From Actinomycetes bacterium (GTDB lineage: Bacteria > Actinomycetota > Acidimicrobiia > Spongiisociales > UBA4744): 6,907 bases of DNA. This document shows, piece after piece, positions 1-5,432 of the stretch (position 1 is its first letter; each line of letters opens with the position of its first letter). The translations under genes and the position numbers were made by a program. Location of the stretch: positions 1 through 6,907 of the forward strand of contig JAHEDM010000141.1 of assembly GCA_024641205.1 (NCBI GenBank), read 5' to 3'. The notes under the pieces were generated by a model. The model worked only from the letters and a program-made list of their open reading frames with translations, ran no database searches and was not told where the DNA came from.

Positions 1-872
1 CCTCTGGTGAGTTGTATGAGTTCATCGCCTACGGCGTAGATCAGAACTCTGAGCTGATCGACATGGACGAGGTCCGGCGTTTGGCGCTCGAGCACCGTCC
101 CAAGATCGTCCTGGCCGGCTACACCGCCTACTCTCGGGTGCTCGACTACGAAGCATTTCGGTCCATTGCCGACGAGATCGATGCGCTTTTGATGGTGGAT
201 GCTGCTCACTTCATTGGACTGGTGGCAGGCGGCGCCTACCCGAATCCGGTTCCCTTCGCCGATCTGGTAACGGCAACCACCCACAAAGCTCTGCGCGGCC
301 CCCGAGGTGGGTTGATTTTGTCCCGAGAGGAGCACGCTAAGAAGATCGACAAAGCGGTCTTTCCCGGCACGCAAGGAGGAGGCATCTTCAACCAGGTAGC
401 CGCCAAGGCGGTGTGCTTTCTGGAAGCCTCGACCCCGGGGTTCCAGGCGTACGCCGCCCAGATAGTTGCGAATGCTCGGGCCATGGGCGCCCGGCTGATG
501 GCTGAAGGGGTGAGGGTGGTCGGTGGGGGCACCGACAATCATATGTTCCTGGCGGATATGCGAAGCATCGATGAGGAATTGACCGGGAAACAGGCCGCCA
601 AGCTGCTCGACTCGGTCGGCATCACCTGCAACTTCAATACCGTGCCCTTCGATCCACGCAAGCCGTTTGTCGGCAGCGGGATCAGGATCGGCACACCGGC
701 CATGACTACCCAGGGGATGAAGGAATCGGAGGCGGACCAGGCGGCCGGACTCATTGCCGACGTGCTCCGCCAGCGCGACGATGCGATTGGGCTCCAGGAG
801 TTGGAGAGTCGTATCCGCAAGCTGGCCGGAGCCTTCCCGGCCTACCCGGAAGGGTTCCCCGGGCATGTCTAA
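1..872 (+). CDS. glyA: Serine hydroxymethyltransferase, C-terminal two thirds (5' end outside window)
   Basis: PLP-dependent cytosolic enzyme that interconverts serine plus tetrahydrofolate with glycine plus 5,10-methylene-THF. The frame is open from the left edge (first full codon at 3, reading SGELYEFIAYGVD), so the gene starts upstream; the TTG at 12 is internal. About 290 of the family's usual ~420 residues are visible. Recognisable landmarks are the VDAAHFIGLVAGG block with the PLP-contacting Asp and His, YPNPVPFADLVTATTHK with the Schiff-base lysine at 285-287, GPRGG after it, the GGTDNH segment, and SGIRIGTPA with the substrate-carboxylate Arg at 684-686. The lysine-to-end distance (about 194 residues) is close to E. 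coli GlyA (about 188). The loop normally read FPGxQGGPLMH is FPGTQGGGIFN here (357-392), so the usual Pro and His are replaced. The stop is TAA at 870-872. A 220-base gap separates it from the atp genes, so it is probably a separate unit. The family call is firm; the exact SHMT subgroup is uncertain. Confidence 0.96.
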   Translation, partial: SGELYEFIAYGVDQNSELIDMDEVRRLALEHRPKIVLAGYTAYSRVLDYEAFRSIADEIDALLMVDAAHFIGLVAGGAYPNPVPFADLVTATTHKALRGPRGGLILSREEHAKKIDKAVFPGTQGGGIFNQVAAKAVCFLEASTPGFQAYAAQIVANARAMGARLMAEGVRVVGGGTDNHMFLADMRSIDEELTGKQAAKLLDSVGITCNFNTVPFDPRKPFVGSGIRIGTPAMTTQGMKESEADQAAGLIADVLRQRDDAIGLQELESRIRKLAGAFPAYPEGFPGHV

Positions 873-887
873 GAGACGTACTCCGTA

Positions 888-963
888 CTTCCTCCCCCCT
901 GGCGAACGAAGTGAGCGAAAAAGGGGGGAGGTGGCGGGACCGGAGGGCTCGGCGGAGGGGGGA
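888..963. repeat. GC-rich palindromic intergenic element, probably a dispersed repeat
   Basis: Sixteen bases behind the glyA stop lies a perfect 10-base inverted repeat, CCTCCCCCCT (891-900) and AGGGGGGAGG (922-931), around a 21-base loop (GGCGAACGAAGTGAGCGAAAA without the outer bases). A second, imperfect hairpin follows: GGGACC (936-941), loop GGA, GGGCTC (945-950), with one G-T pair and one A/G mismatch. The element ends in another six-G run (957-962) that could compete with 923-928 for the C tract. There is no T tract after either hairpin, so it is not a standard intrinsic terminator, although it may protect or end the glyA message. The composition and two-hairpin design are unlike the neighbouring genes and resemble REP-type elements; membership of a genome-wide family is inferred, since only one copy is in the window. 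Confidence 0.6.
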
Positions 964-1026
964 TGGCTCCCAACAACTGGCCTGCACTTCGACCGGACAA
1001 TGGGAATAGACCACTTGGTCGGGGAG

Positions 1027-1054
1027 TTGACTGGCTTGTGAATCAATTCACAAA
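1027..1054 (+). promoter_or_regulatory. Tentative atp operon promoter
   Basis: TTGACT (1027-1032) matches five of six bases of a sigma-70 -35 box. The best -10 candidate is CACAAA (1049-1054) after a 16-base spacer, matching only three of six bases. If real, the CRP-like dyad would cover the spacer and -10, a geometry that suits repression or competition more than activation. No better promoter is visible between 963 and 1092, although a promoter is expected somewhere in this gap because glyA and atpZ are well separated. Weak call. Confidence 0.25.
1036..1053. promoter_or_regulatory. CRP/GlxR-like operator dyad upstream of atpZ
   Basis: TTGTGAAT-CA-ATTCACAA is an inverted repeat with perfect 8-base arms and a 2-base centre. 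It contains TGTGA (1037-1041), six bases, then TCACA (1048-1052), exactly the consensus of cAMP-receptor-family regulators (E. coli CRP, mycobacterial Crp/Cmr, corynebacterial GlxR). It is AT-rich in a GC-rich gap and centred 48 bases before the atpZ start codon, so it is well placed to control the whole ATP synthase operon. The arms with a 2-base loop and no T tract argue against a terminator. The binding protein is inferred; another dimeric regulator is possible. Confidence 0.65.
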
Positions 1055-1092
1055 CGTGTTGCAGGCAGGGGCGCCGATCCACCAGGTGTCTC

Positions 1093-1329
1093 ATGCCTAA
1101 AAGGGATTCCGCCCACAGGATCGTCACCGGCGCCGTCAACGACGGGTGGGTCGAAGGCAGCAGCTTCCTCGGCTCGATTTTGGCGGGATGGTTGCTCGGA
1201 TGGCTGTTGGATCGGTGGCTCGACACCGACCCGTGGTTCATCGTTATCGGAATCATTGCCGGTTCCGTCAACGGCTTCTATCGCATGTGGATCCACGCCA
1301 TGAAGGAAGACGATGTTCGACCGAAGTGA
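1093..1329 (+). CDS. atpZ: AtpZ/AtpQ-like small membrane protein (ATPase gene 1 family)
   Basis: A 78-residue protein with a short polar N-terminus and two predicted membrane helices (about residues 22-40 and 47-65). The pattern GSILAGWLLGWLLDRWLDTDPWF followed by a Gly-containing second helix and a short charged tail is typical of the AtpZ family (PF09527), annotated as an F0F1-ATPase-associated Ca2+/Mg2+ transporter. Family proteins sit at the head of atp operons beside AtpI and are linked to Fo/c-ring assembly or Mg2+ supply; the exact role is unsettled. ATG 1093 is the only sensible start, because an in-frame TGA at 1039-1041 lies upstream with no other ATG between. The Shine-Dalgarno-like AGGTG (1084-1088) is only four bases from the ATG, which is tight. 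It is the first gene of the operon and overlaps atpI by 17 bases. Confidence 0.85.
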   Translation: MPKRDSAHRIVTGAVNDGWVEGSSFLGSILAGWLLGWLLDRWLDTDPWFIVIGIIAGSVNGFYRMWIHAMKEDDVRPK

Positions 1330-1741
1330 CGCGGAGAATTACGTAGCCGAGCAGCGGCCCGTCGAGTTGGATCTGGCGAAGAGCACGGTGCGTCGATCGG
1401 TGGTGGTCGGGCCGATCGTCGTTGCTCTGGCCGCCTTGTTCCGGGGTTGGGACGGCGCCTGGTCGGCGGCCTTGGGCGTAGCCATCGTCGTTGGCTACTA
1501 CCTGGTTTCTGGTGCGTTCCTGGCCATAGCGGCGCGGATCTCGTTTTCCGCCTATTATGCCGGCGCACTATTCGGCTTCATCGTTCGATTGGGCTTGATT
1601 GCGGCGACGATGTATCTTCTCGCCAGTATCTTGCCCGTCGACCGGTTGGCTTTGGGAGTTTCGGTCGTTGTGGCCTATCTTGCATTGTTGGTTTTGGAAG
1701 TGAAAGCACTCGCGGGGGAGCGACGAGGAGACCATGTTTGA
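1313..1741 (+). CDS. atpI: ATP synthase protein I (AtpI-like) membrane protein
   Basis: A 142-residue protein with a polar, acidic N-terminal stretch (residues 1-27) and four predicted membrane helices (about 28-44, 50-72, 80-106 and 111-132), ending in a basic tail. The small hydrophobic four-helix design, poor sequence conservation and position directly between atpZ and atpB fit the AtpI family (PF03899), which is thought to help assemble the c-ring and is not part of the finished enzyme. The call therefore rests more on context and topology than on motifs. The start ATG 1313 lies inside the end of atpZ and is preceded by AAGGA (1303-1307) at a good distance. Its 3' end overlaps atpB by eight bases, so all three genes are likely translationally coupled. 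Confidence 0.8.
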   Translation: MFDRSDAENYVAEQRPVELDLAKSTVRRSVVVGPIVVALAALFRGWDGAWSAALGVAIVVGYYLVSGAFLAIAARISFSAYYAGALFGFIVRLGLIAATMYLLASILPVDRLALGVSVVVAYLALLVLEVKALAGERRGDHV

Positions 1742-2549
1742 GCAAGTGATTCTGGCCAGTGAATGCGACGTCGCCAACGAGGTGATTTGTGCTCCGGCCG
1801 ATGTCAAAGAACTGTTTGAACTCCCCACCGTCTTCCACATCGGTCAGCTGGCCGTCTCTCGGACGATGATCCTCATCTTCCTGGCTGCTTTCATCGTCGT
1901 CGCTCTGCTCTACTTCGGGCTCCGCAAGGGAAGCGTGATCCCCTCAAAATTCCAGGCGGTGATCGAGAGCCTCGTCCAATTCGTCCGAAAGGACGTTGCG
2001 GAAGATATCATCGGGCCAGAGGGCGTGAGGTACGCCCCCTACCTGACCGCCATGTTCCTGTTCCTGCTGGTCGGCAACCTCTTTGAAATCACCCCGCTGA
2101 TCAACTTCCCGATCACCGCCCGCATGGCCATCCCCGCCTTTCTGGCCATCGTCACCTATGTGATCTTTGTATTCGTCGGTTTCCACAAGAACGGCTTTCG
2201 CTACCTCACCGACATCATCTGGCCCAAGGCGGTGCCCCTGGCGCTGCGGTGGCTGGTCGGCATCATCGAGCTCTTCTCGACCTTCATCCTCCGCCCCCTC
2301 ACCCTGGCGGTGCGGCTCTTTGCCAACCTGGTGGCCGGTCACCTCATGTTGACTCTGCTGCTGGGGTCGGGTGTCATCTTCATCTGGAACTTTGCCGAGG
2401 CGGGCGCCAAGAGCCTGGTCGGCGTCGCCTGGTTCGCTTTCGGTCTCGGTATCTTCCTCTTCGAGATCGTCGTGGCCGTACTGCAGGCATACATTTTTAC
2501 GCTGCTATCCGCCGTCTACATCCAGTCTTCGGTTCACCCTGAGCACTGA
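1734..2549 (+). CDS. atpB: F1Fo ATP synthase subunit a (Fo proton channel)
   Basis: A 271-residue integral membrane protein forming the two proton half-channels against the c-ring. It has hydrophobic helices at about 41-63, 101-121, 130-150, 168-188, 189-215 and 226-262. The family signature LTLAVRLFANLVAGHL (189-204) carries the essential stator arginine R194 (E. coli R210), and VLQAYIFTLL carries Q251 (E. coli Q252). H203 and E244 occupy the places of E. coli E219 and H245, so the His/Glu pair is swapped as in mitochondria and many actinobacteria. The C-terminal half and final HPEH resemble actinobacterial subunit a. The start ATG 1734 overlaps atpI's stop region; AGGAG (1726-1730) lies three bases before it, close, but coupling from atpI would help. 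Eighteen bases separate it from atpE. Confidence 0.97.
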   Translation: MFEQVILASECDVANEVICAPADVKELFELPTVFHIGQLAVSRTMILIFLAAFIVVALLYFGLRKGSVIPSKFQAVIESLVQFVRKDVAEDIIGPEGVRYAPYLTAMFLFLLVGNLFEITPLINFPITARMAIPAFLAIVTYVIFVFVGFHKNGFRYLTDIIWPKAVPLALRWLVGIIELFSTFILRPLTLAVRLFANLVAGHLMLTLLLGSGVIFIWNFAEAGAKSLVGVAWFAFGLGIFLFEIVVAVLQAYIFTLLSAVYIQSSVHPEH

Positions 2550-2551
2550 TC

Positions 2552-2558
2552 AAGGAGG
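2552..2558 (+). promoter_or_regulatory. Strong ribosome binding site of atpE
   Basis: AAGGAGG is a perfect anti-Shine-Dalgarno match nine bases before the atpE ATG. It is the strongest site in the operon, in keeping with the many copies of subunit c needed per enzyme. Confidence 0.85.
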
Positions 2559-2567
2559 AGAAGGGAA

Positions 2568-2792
2568 ATGGAAGGATCAATTGAGGTCCTCAAAGGAGGA
2601 CTAGCCCTGATGGGTTATGGCCTCGCTGCAATCGGACCGGGCATCGGTATCGGCATTGTGGTGGGTAACGCCATCACTGCCATGGCACGTCAGCCGGAGA
2701 TGGCAGGCACCGTGCGTACCACGATGTTCCTGGGTATCGCATTCACGGAGGCGTTGGCCCTCATTGGCTTCGTGCTCTTCTTCATCGCCTAG
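2568..2792 (+). CDS. atpE: F1Fo ATP synthase subunit c (rotor ring)
   Basis: A 74-residue helical-hairpin proteolipid; a ring of these subunits turns as each carboxylate takes up and releases a proton. Helix 1 carries the glycine-rich packing motif (GPGIGIGIVVG, 23-33), the polar loop holds the conserved RQPE (41-44) that contacts gamma/epsilon, and helix 2 has the ion-binding glutamate E61 in FTEALALIGF. The Na+-type pattern (Glu followed by Ser or Thr, plus a Gln in helix 1) is absent, so protons are the likely coupling ion. It has Ile where mycobacterial c has Asp28 and is shorter than the 81-residue mycobacterial protein. The start is set by the AAGGAGG at 2552-2558. A second Shine-Dalgarno-like stretch inside the gene precedes Met15. 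The TAG stop overlaps the atpF ribosome binding site. Confidence 0.97.
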   Translation: MEGSIEVLKGGLALMGYGLAAIGPGIGIGIVVGNAITAMARQPEMAGTVRTTMFLGIAFTEALALIGFVLFFIA

Positions 2793-2796
2793 GAGG
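2791..2796 (+). promoter_or_regulatory. Ribosome binding site of atpF, overlapping the atpE stop
   Basis: AGGAGG shares its first two bases with the atpE TAG stop. It is five bases from GTG 2802 and eight from TTG 2805, but 17 from ATG 2814, so it favours a start at GTG 2802 (or TTG 2805) for atpF over the downstream ATG. Confidence 0.75.
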
Positions 2797-2801
2797 TCAC
2801 C

Positions 2802-3359
2802 GTGTTGTACGCAATGTCCACGGTGCTGATCCTGGCTGAAACGGAAGCCGAAGAAGGTAGCAACATCGGTCTGGTGCTGCCGGATCCCTACGAACTCGTC
2901 GCAGGCATCATCGCCTTCGCGATCGTCTTCTTCTTTGTGTGGAAGTGGGCGTTCCCGGCCATCAACCGGTCGTTGGAGAGCCGCCAGCAGGCCATCAGCG
3001 GTCAGTTGAAGGAAGCGGAAACGGCGAAGCTCGAAGCCCAAAGCCTGCTGGACGACTATCGCGCCCAGCTCGCTACCGCCAAGAGTGAAGCGGATCGCAT
3101 CGTCGAAGAAGCACGTGCCCAGGGCGACGCCGTTCGAGCGGATCTGGTCTCCAAGTCGGAGGCTGAAGCAAGTCAGATCGTCGCCAAGGCCCGCGTCGAC
3201 GCGGCAAATGAAAAGGCTCGCGCTCTCCAAGAAGCCCGCCAGGAGGTAGCCGACCTCTCGATCGATCTCGCTGAGAAGGTGGTTGGAGAGAACCTCGATC
3301 GCGCTGCCCAACACGGTCTGATCGAGCGTTACCTCGCCGATCTGGAGAGGATGGCGTAG
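2802..3359 (+). CDS. atpF: F1Fo ATP synthase subunit b (peripheral stalk)
   Basis: A 185-residue stator protein that ties subunit a in the membrane to delta and alpha on F1. It has a short, acidic N-terminus, one membrane helix at about residues 31-51 (ELVAGIIAFAIVFFFVWKW), then a long charged, Ala/Glu/Lys-rich helix from about 55 to 165 with the usual b-subunit look (SLESRQQAISGQLKEAE, continuing through repeated EA and AR pairs) expected to dimerise as a right-handed coiled coil. The C-terminal segment (VADLSIDLAEKVVGENL) is the region that meets delta. The length fits the family (156-190). The start GTG 2802 is chosen from the AGGAGG spacing; ATG 2814 would lose only four residues. It lies nine bases after atpE and three before atpH, and is separate from delta, unlike in mycobacteria. 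Confidence 0.95.
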   Translation: MLYAMSTVLILAETEAEEGSNIGLVLPDPYELVAGIIAFAIVFFFVWKWAFPAINRSLESRQQAISGQLKEAETAKLEAQSLLDDYRAQLATAKSEADRIVEEARAQGDAVRADLVSKSEAEASQIVAKARVDAANEKARALQEARQEVADLSIDLAEKVVGENLDRAAQHGLIERYLADLERMA

Positions 3360-3362
3360 TGC

Positions 3363-3896
3363 ATGACTGATCGCGTCAAAGGGTATGCGACCGGCCTCTT
3401 CGAGATCGCCCGGGCAGAGGGCCAGTTGGACCGAGTGCAAAGCGAGCTCCTGCAGGTCGCCGGCGCCTTCCGGTCCTCCGACGAGCTGCGTGACGCCCTC
3501 AGCAATCCGCAACTGCCATCAGACCGCAAGAAGGCCATTGTGGATGGCTTGCTCGAGAGCCGCGCCTCCGACCTGACCGTTGCCTTCATCAACTTCGTGG
3601 TTGGCATGGGCCGGGCTTCCTCCTTGCCCGACATCGTGGATGAGATGGTCGAAACGGCTGCAGCTTCCGTCAACCGCGAAGTAGCGGAGATCCGCACCGC
3701 GGTCGATCTCGATGCGGCCACGGTTGAGCGATTGGTAACAGCCTTGGCTCGCAAGACCGGCAAGCAACTCGAACCGAAAGTAATCGTTGACCCCTCCGTT
3801 ATCGGCGGCATCGTCGTCCGGGTCGGGGATACCGTCATCGACGGCTCCGTGCAGAAGCGGCTCTCCGGTCTGCGCGAAGCGTTGAAGGCGCGATAA
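3363..3896 (+). CDS. atpH: F1 ATP synthase subunit delta (OSCP)
   Basis: A 177-residue protein, the same length as E. coli delta, that caps F1 and binds the b stalk. The N-terminal helical domain (about 1-105) opens in the usual way with YATGLFEIARAEG and contains the LSNPQLPSDRKKAIV segment. The C-terminal domain carries the OSCP signature in IVDPSVIGGIVVRVGDTVID, then SVQKRLSGLREAL at the end. The start ATG 3363 is three bases behind the atpF stop; only a distant GGAGAGG (3344-3350, twelve bases away) precedes it, so translation probably depends on coupling with atpF. It stops (TAA) at 3894-3896, directly before atpA. Confidence 0.96.
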   Translation: MTDRVKGYATGLFEIARAEGQLDRVQSELLQVAGAFRSSDELRDALSNPQLPSDRKKAIVDGLLESRASDLTVAFINFVVGMGRASSLPDIVDEMVETAAASVNREVAEIRTAVDLDAATVERLVTALARKTGKQLEPKVIVDPSVIGGIVVRVGDTVIDGSVQKRLSGLREALKAR

Positions 3897-3904
3897 GAAG
3901 TGGC

Positions 3905-3910
3905 AGGAGA
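3905..3910 (+). promoter_or_regulatory. Ribosome binding site that fixes the atpA start
   Basis: AGGAGA lies four bases before ATG 3915. The alternative in-frame start GTG 3900 has only AAGAAG directly abutting it and no proper spacing. The predicted protein from ATG 3915 (MSEMTIKPEDI) also lines up with the usual alpha N-terminus, so the ATG is preferred. Confidence 0.7.
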
Positions 3911-3914
3911 TTCG

Positions 3915-5426
3915 ATGTCGGAAATGACCATCAAGCCCGAAGACATAACCGCAGCTCTCAAGCTGAGCCTCGAGGGCTGGCATCCGTCGGTCGAAGCGGA
4001 GACGGTCGGCTATGTGACGTCGAGCGCCGATGGGGTGGCGCGCGTCAAAGGCTTGCCGAATGCTATGGCGTCTGAGATTCTCGAGTTTCCCGGCGGTTTG
4101 CAGGGAGTTGCCCTCAACATCGACGAGGACGATCTCGGCGTGGTGTTGATGGGTGAGGCCAACCACATCGAAGAGGGTGATCCTGTCAAGCAGACCGGCA
4201 AGGTTCTTTCGGTTCCGGTGGGAGATGCACTGCTCGGAAGGGTGGTCGACCCGCTTGGCAATCCACTCGACGGGAAAGGCCCGGTCAACGCCACCGAAAC
4301 CCGTCTTCTCGAGACTCAAGCTCCCTCGGTTGTGCAGCGTCAGCCGGTCAAGGAACCGCTGCAAACCGGTATCAAGGCCATCGACTCGATGATTCCGATC
4401 GGGCGTGGTCAGCGTGAGTTGATCATCGGCGACCGCCAAACCGGGAAGACGGCGATCGCGGTCGACACCATCATCAACCAGAAGGGTCTCGGCGTTAAGT
4501 GCATCTACGTCGCTATCGGCCAGAAGGCCTCCACGGTCGCCGAGGTGGTTGACGCGCTCACGTCCCACGGCGCGATGGAGTACACCGTCGTGGTCCATTC
4601 CTCCGCGTCGGCCCCCGCCGCCCTCCAGATGTACGCGCCGTATGCCGGTTCGGCCATCGGCCAGTATTGGATGTACAAGGGCGAGCACGCGCTGGTGATT
4701 TTCGACGATCTTTCCAAGCAAGCCGTCGCCTATCGCGAGATTTCGCTGCTGCTCCGCCGCCCGCCCGGTCGTGAGGCGTATCCGGGTGATGTGTTCTATC
4801 TGCATTCCCGGCTGCTCGAGCGCTGCGCCAAGCTCAGCGACGAATTGGGCGGGGGGTCGCTCACCGGGCTGCCGATCATCGAGACGAAAGCGGGTGACGT
4901 CTCCGCCTACATCCCCACCAACGTCATCTCCATCACCGACGGGCAGATCTTCTTGGAATCCGATTTGTTCTATTCGGGCATACGTCCGGCCATCAACGCA
5001 GGCATCTCCGTGTCCCGGGTGGGTGGCAACGCCCAGATCAAGGCGATGAAAAGGGTGGCGGGTCCTTTGCGGCTCAACCTAGCTCAGTTCCGTGAGCTGG
5101 AGGCGTTCGCAGAGTTCGGTTCCGAGTTGGACGCCGCCTCGCTCGCACAGCTCGAACGAGGCCGGCGGGTGGTTGAGGTGCTGAAACAAGGTCAGTTCTC
5201 GCCCGTCAAGGTCGAAGAGCAGGTGATTTCGATCTACGCCGTCACCGAGGGACACATGGACAAGGTACCGGTCGAAAAGATCGAGGATTTTGAAGCGGGA
5301 CTCATCGACTACGTCCGCACCCGCCATCCCGAGATGCTCGAACGGATCGCTTCGACCGGCGAACTACCGGACGAGGAAGCTCTCGTCGCGACCATCACCG
5401 CCTTTGCGGAAACCTTCGAGAGGTAG
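3915..5426 (+). CDS. atpA: F1 ATP synthase subunit alpha
   Basis: A 503-residue nucleotide-binding subunit, non-catalytic, alternating with beta in the F1 hexamer. In order: N-terminal beta-barrel with GYVTSSADGVARVKGLP and the SVPVGDALLGRVVDPLGNPLDG block; P-loop GDRQTGKT (172-179, Lys178 at 4446-4448); Walker B aspartates in VIFDDLSKQ (D264, D265); the RRPPGREAYPGDVFYLHSRL block; the ATPase alpha/beta signature PAINAGISVS followed by the arginine finger R368 (5016-5018); then the helical C-terminal domain. It lacks both the insertion that many actinobacterial alphas have after the IINQ segment of the nucleotide domain and the ~35-residue mycobacterial C-terminal tail. A start at GTG 3900 would add five residues but has a poor ribosome site. 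It lies 18 bases after atpH and six before atpG. Confidence 0.97.
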   Translation: MSEMTIKPEDITAALKLSLEGWHPSVEAETVGYVTSSADGVARVKGLPNAMASEILEFPGGLQGVALNIDEDDLGVVLMGEANHIEEGDPVKQTGKVLSVPVGDALLGRVVDPLGNPLDGKGPVNATETRLLETQAPSVVQRQPVKEPLQTGIKAIDSMIPIGRGQRELIIGDRQTGKTAIAVDTIINQKGLGVKCIYVAIGQKASTVAEVVDALTSHGAMEYTVVVHSSASAPAALQMYAPYAGSAIGQYWMYKGEHALVIFDDLSKQAVAYREISLLLRRPPGREAYPGDVFYLHSRLLERCAKLSDELGGGSLTGLPIIETKAGDVSAYIPTNVISITDGQIFLESDLFYSGIRPAINAGISVSRVGGNAQIKAMKRVAGPLRLNLAQFRELEAFAEFGSELDAASLAQLERGRRVVEVLKQGQFSPVKVEEQVISIYAVTEGHMDKVPVEKIEDFEAGLIDYVRTRHPEMLERIASTGELPDEEALVATITAFAETFER

Positions 5427-5432
5427 GAATCA

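Noticed and set aside
889..931. C6/G6 hairpin as a Rho-independent terminator of glyA
   Set aside because: The stem is strong, but no run of T follows it on the + strand; the A run is in the loop. It may still affect the message, so it is listed as a repeat, not a terminator.
888..963. CRISPR-like or insertion-sequence end
   Set aside because: There is only one unit with no spaced copies, no transposase and no target-site duplication that I can see.
754..1041. A 95-codon + strand frame running from glyA into the intergenic gap
   Set aside because: It starts inside glyA in another frame, passes through the palindromic repeat, and its translation is low in complexity and Arg/Ser/Pro-rich.
2568..2792. 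Sodium-driven c subunit
   Set aside because: E61 is followed by Ala, and the helix-1 Gln and helix-2 Ser/Thr ligands of Na+ rings are missing.
2601..3512. A 303-codon open frame on the - strand across atpE, atpF and atpH
   Set aside because: It spans three clear + strand genes and their boundaries, has no family motif, and is explained by codon bias of the sense genes.
3900..3914. GTG 3900 as the atpA start
   Set aside because: It has no properly spaced ribosome site, while ATG 3915 follows AGGAGA and gives the usual alpha N-terminus.
3519..4805. A 428-codon open frame on the - strand, opposite atpH and atpA
   Set aside because: It lies wholly antisense to two firmly identified genes, its translation is rich in His, Arg, Asp and Gly with no recognisable domain, and long antisense open frames are common where codon third positions are GC-rich.
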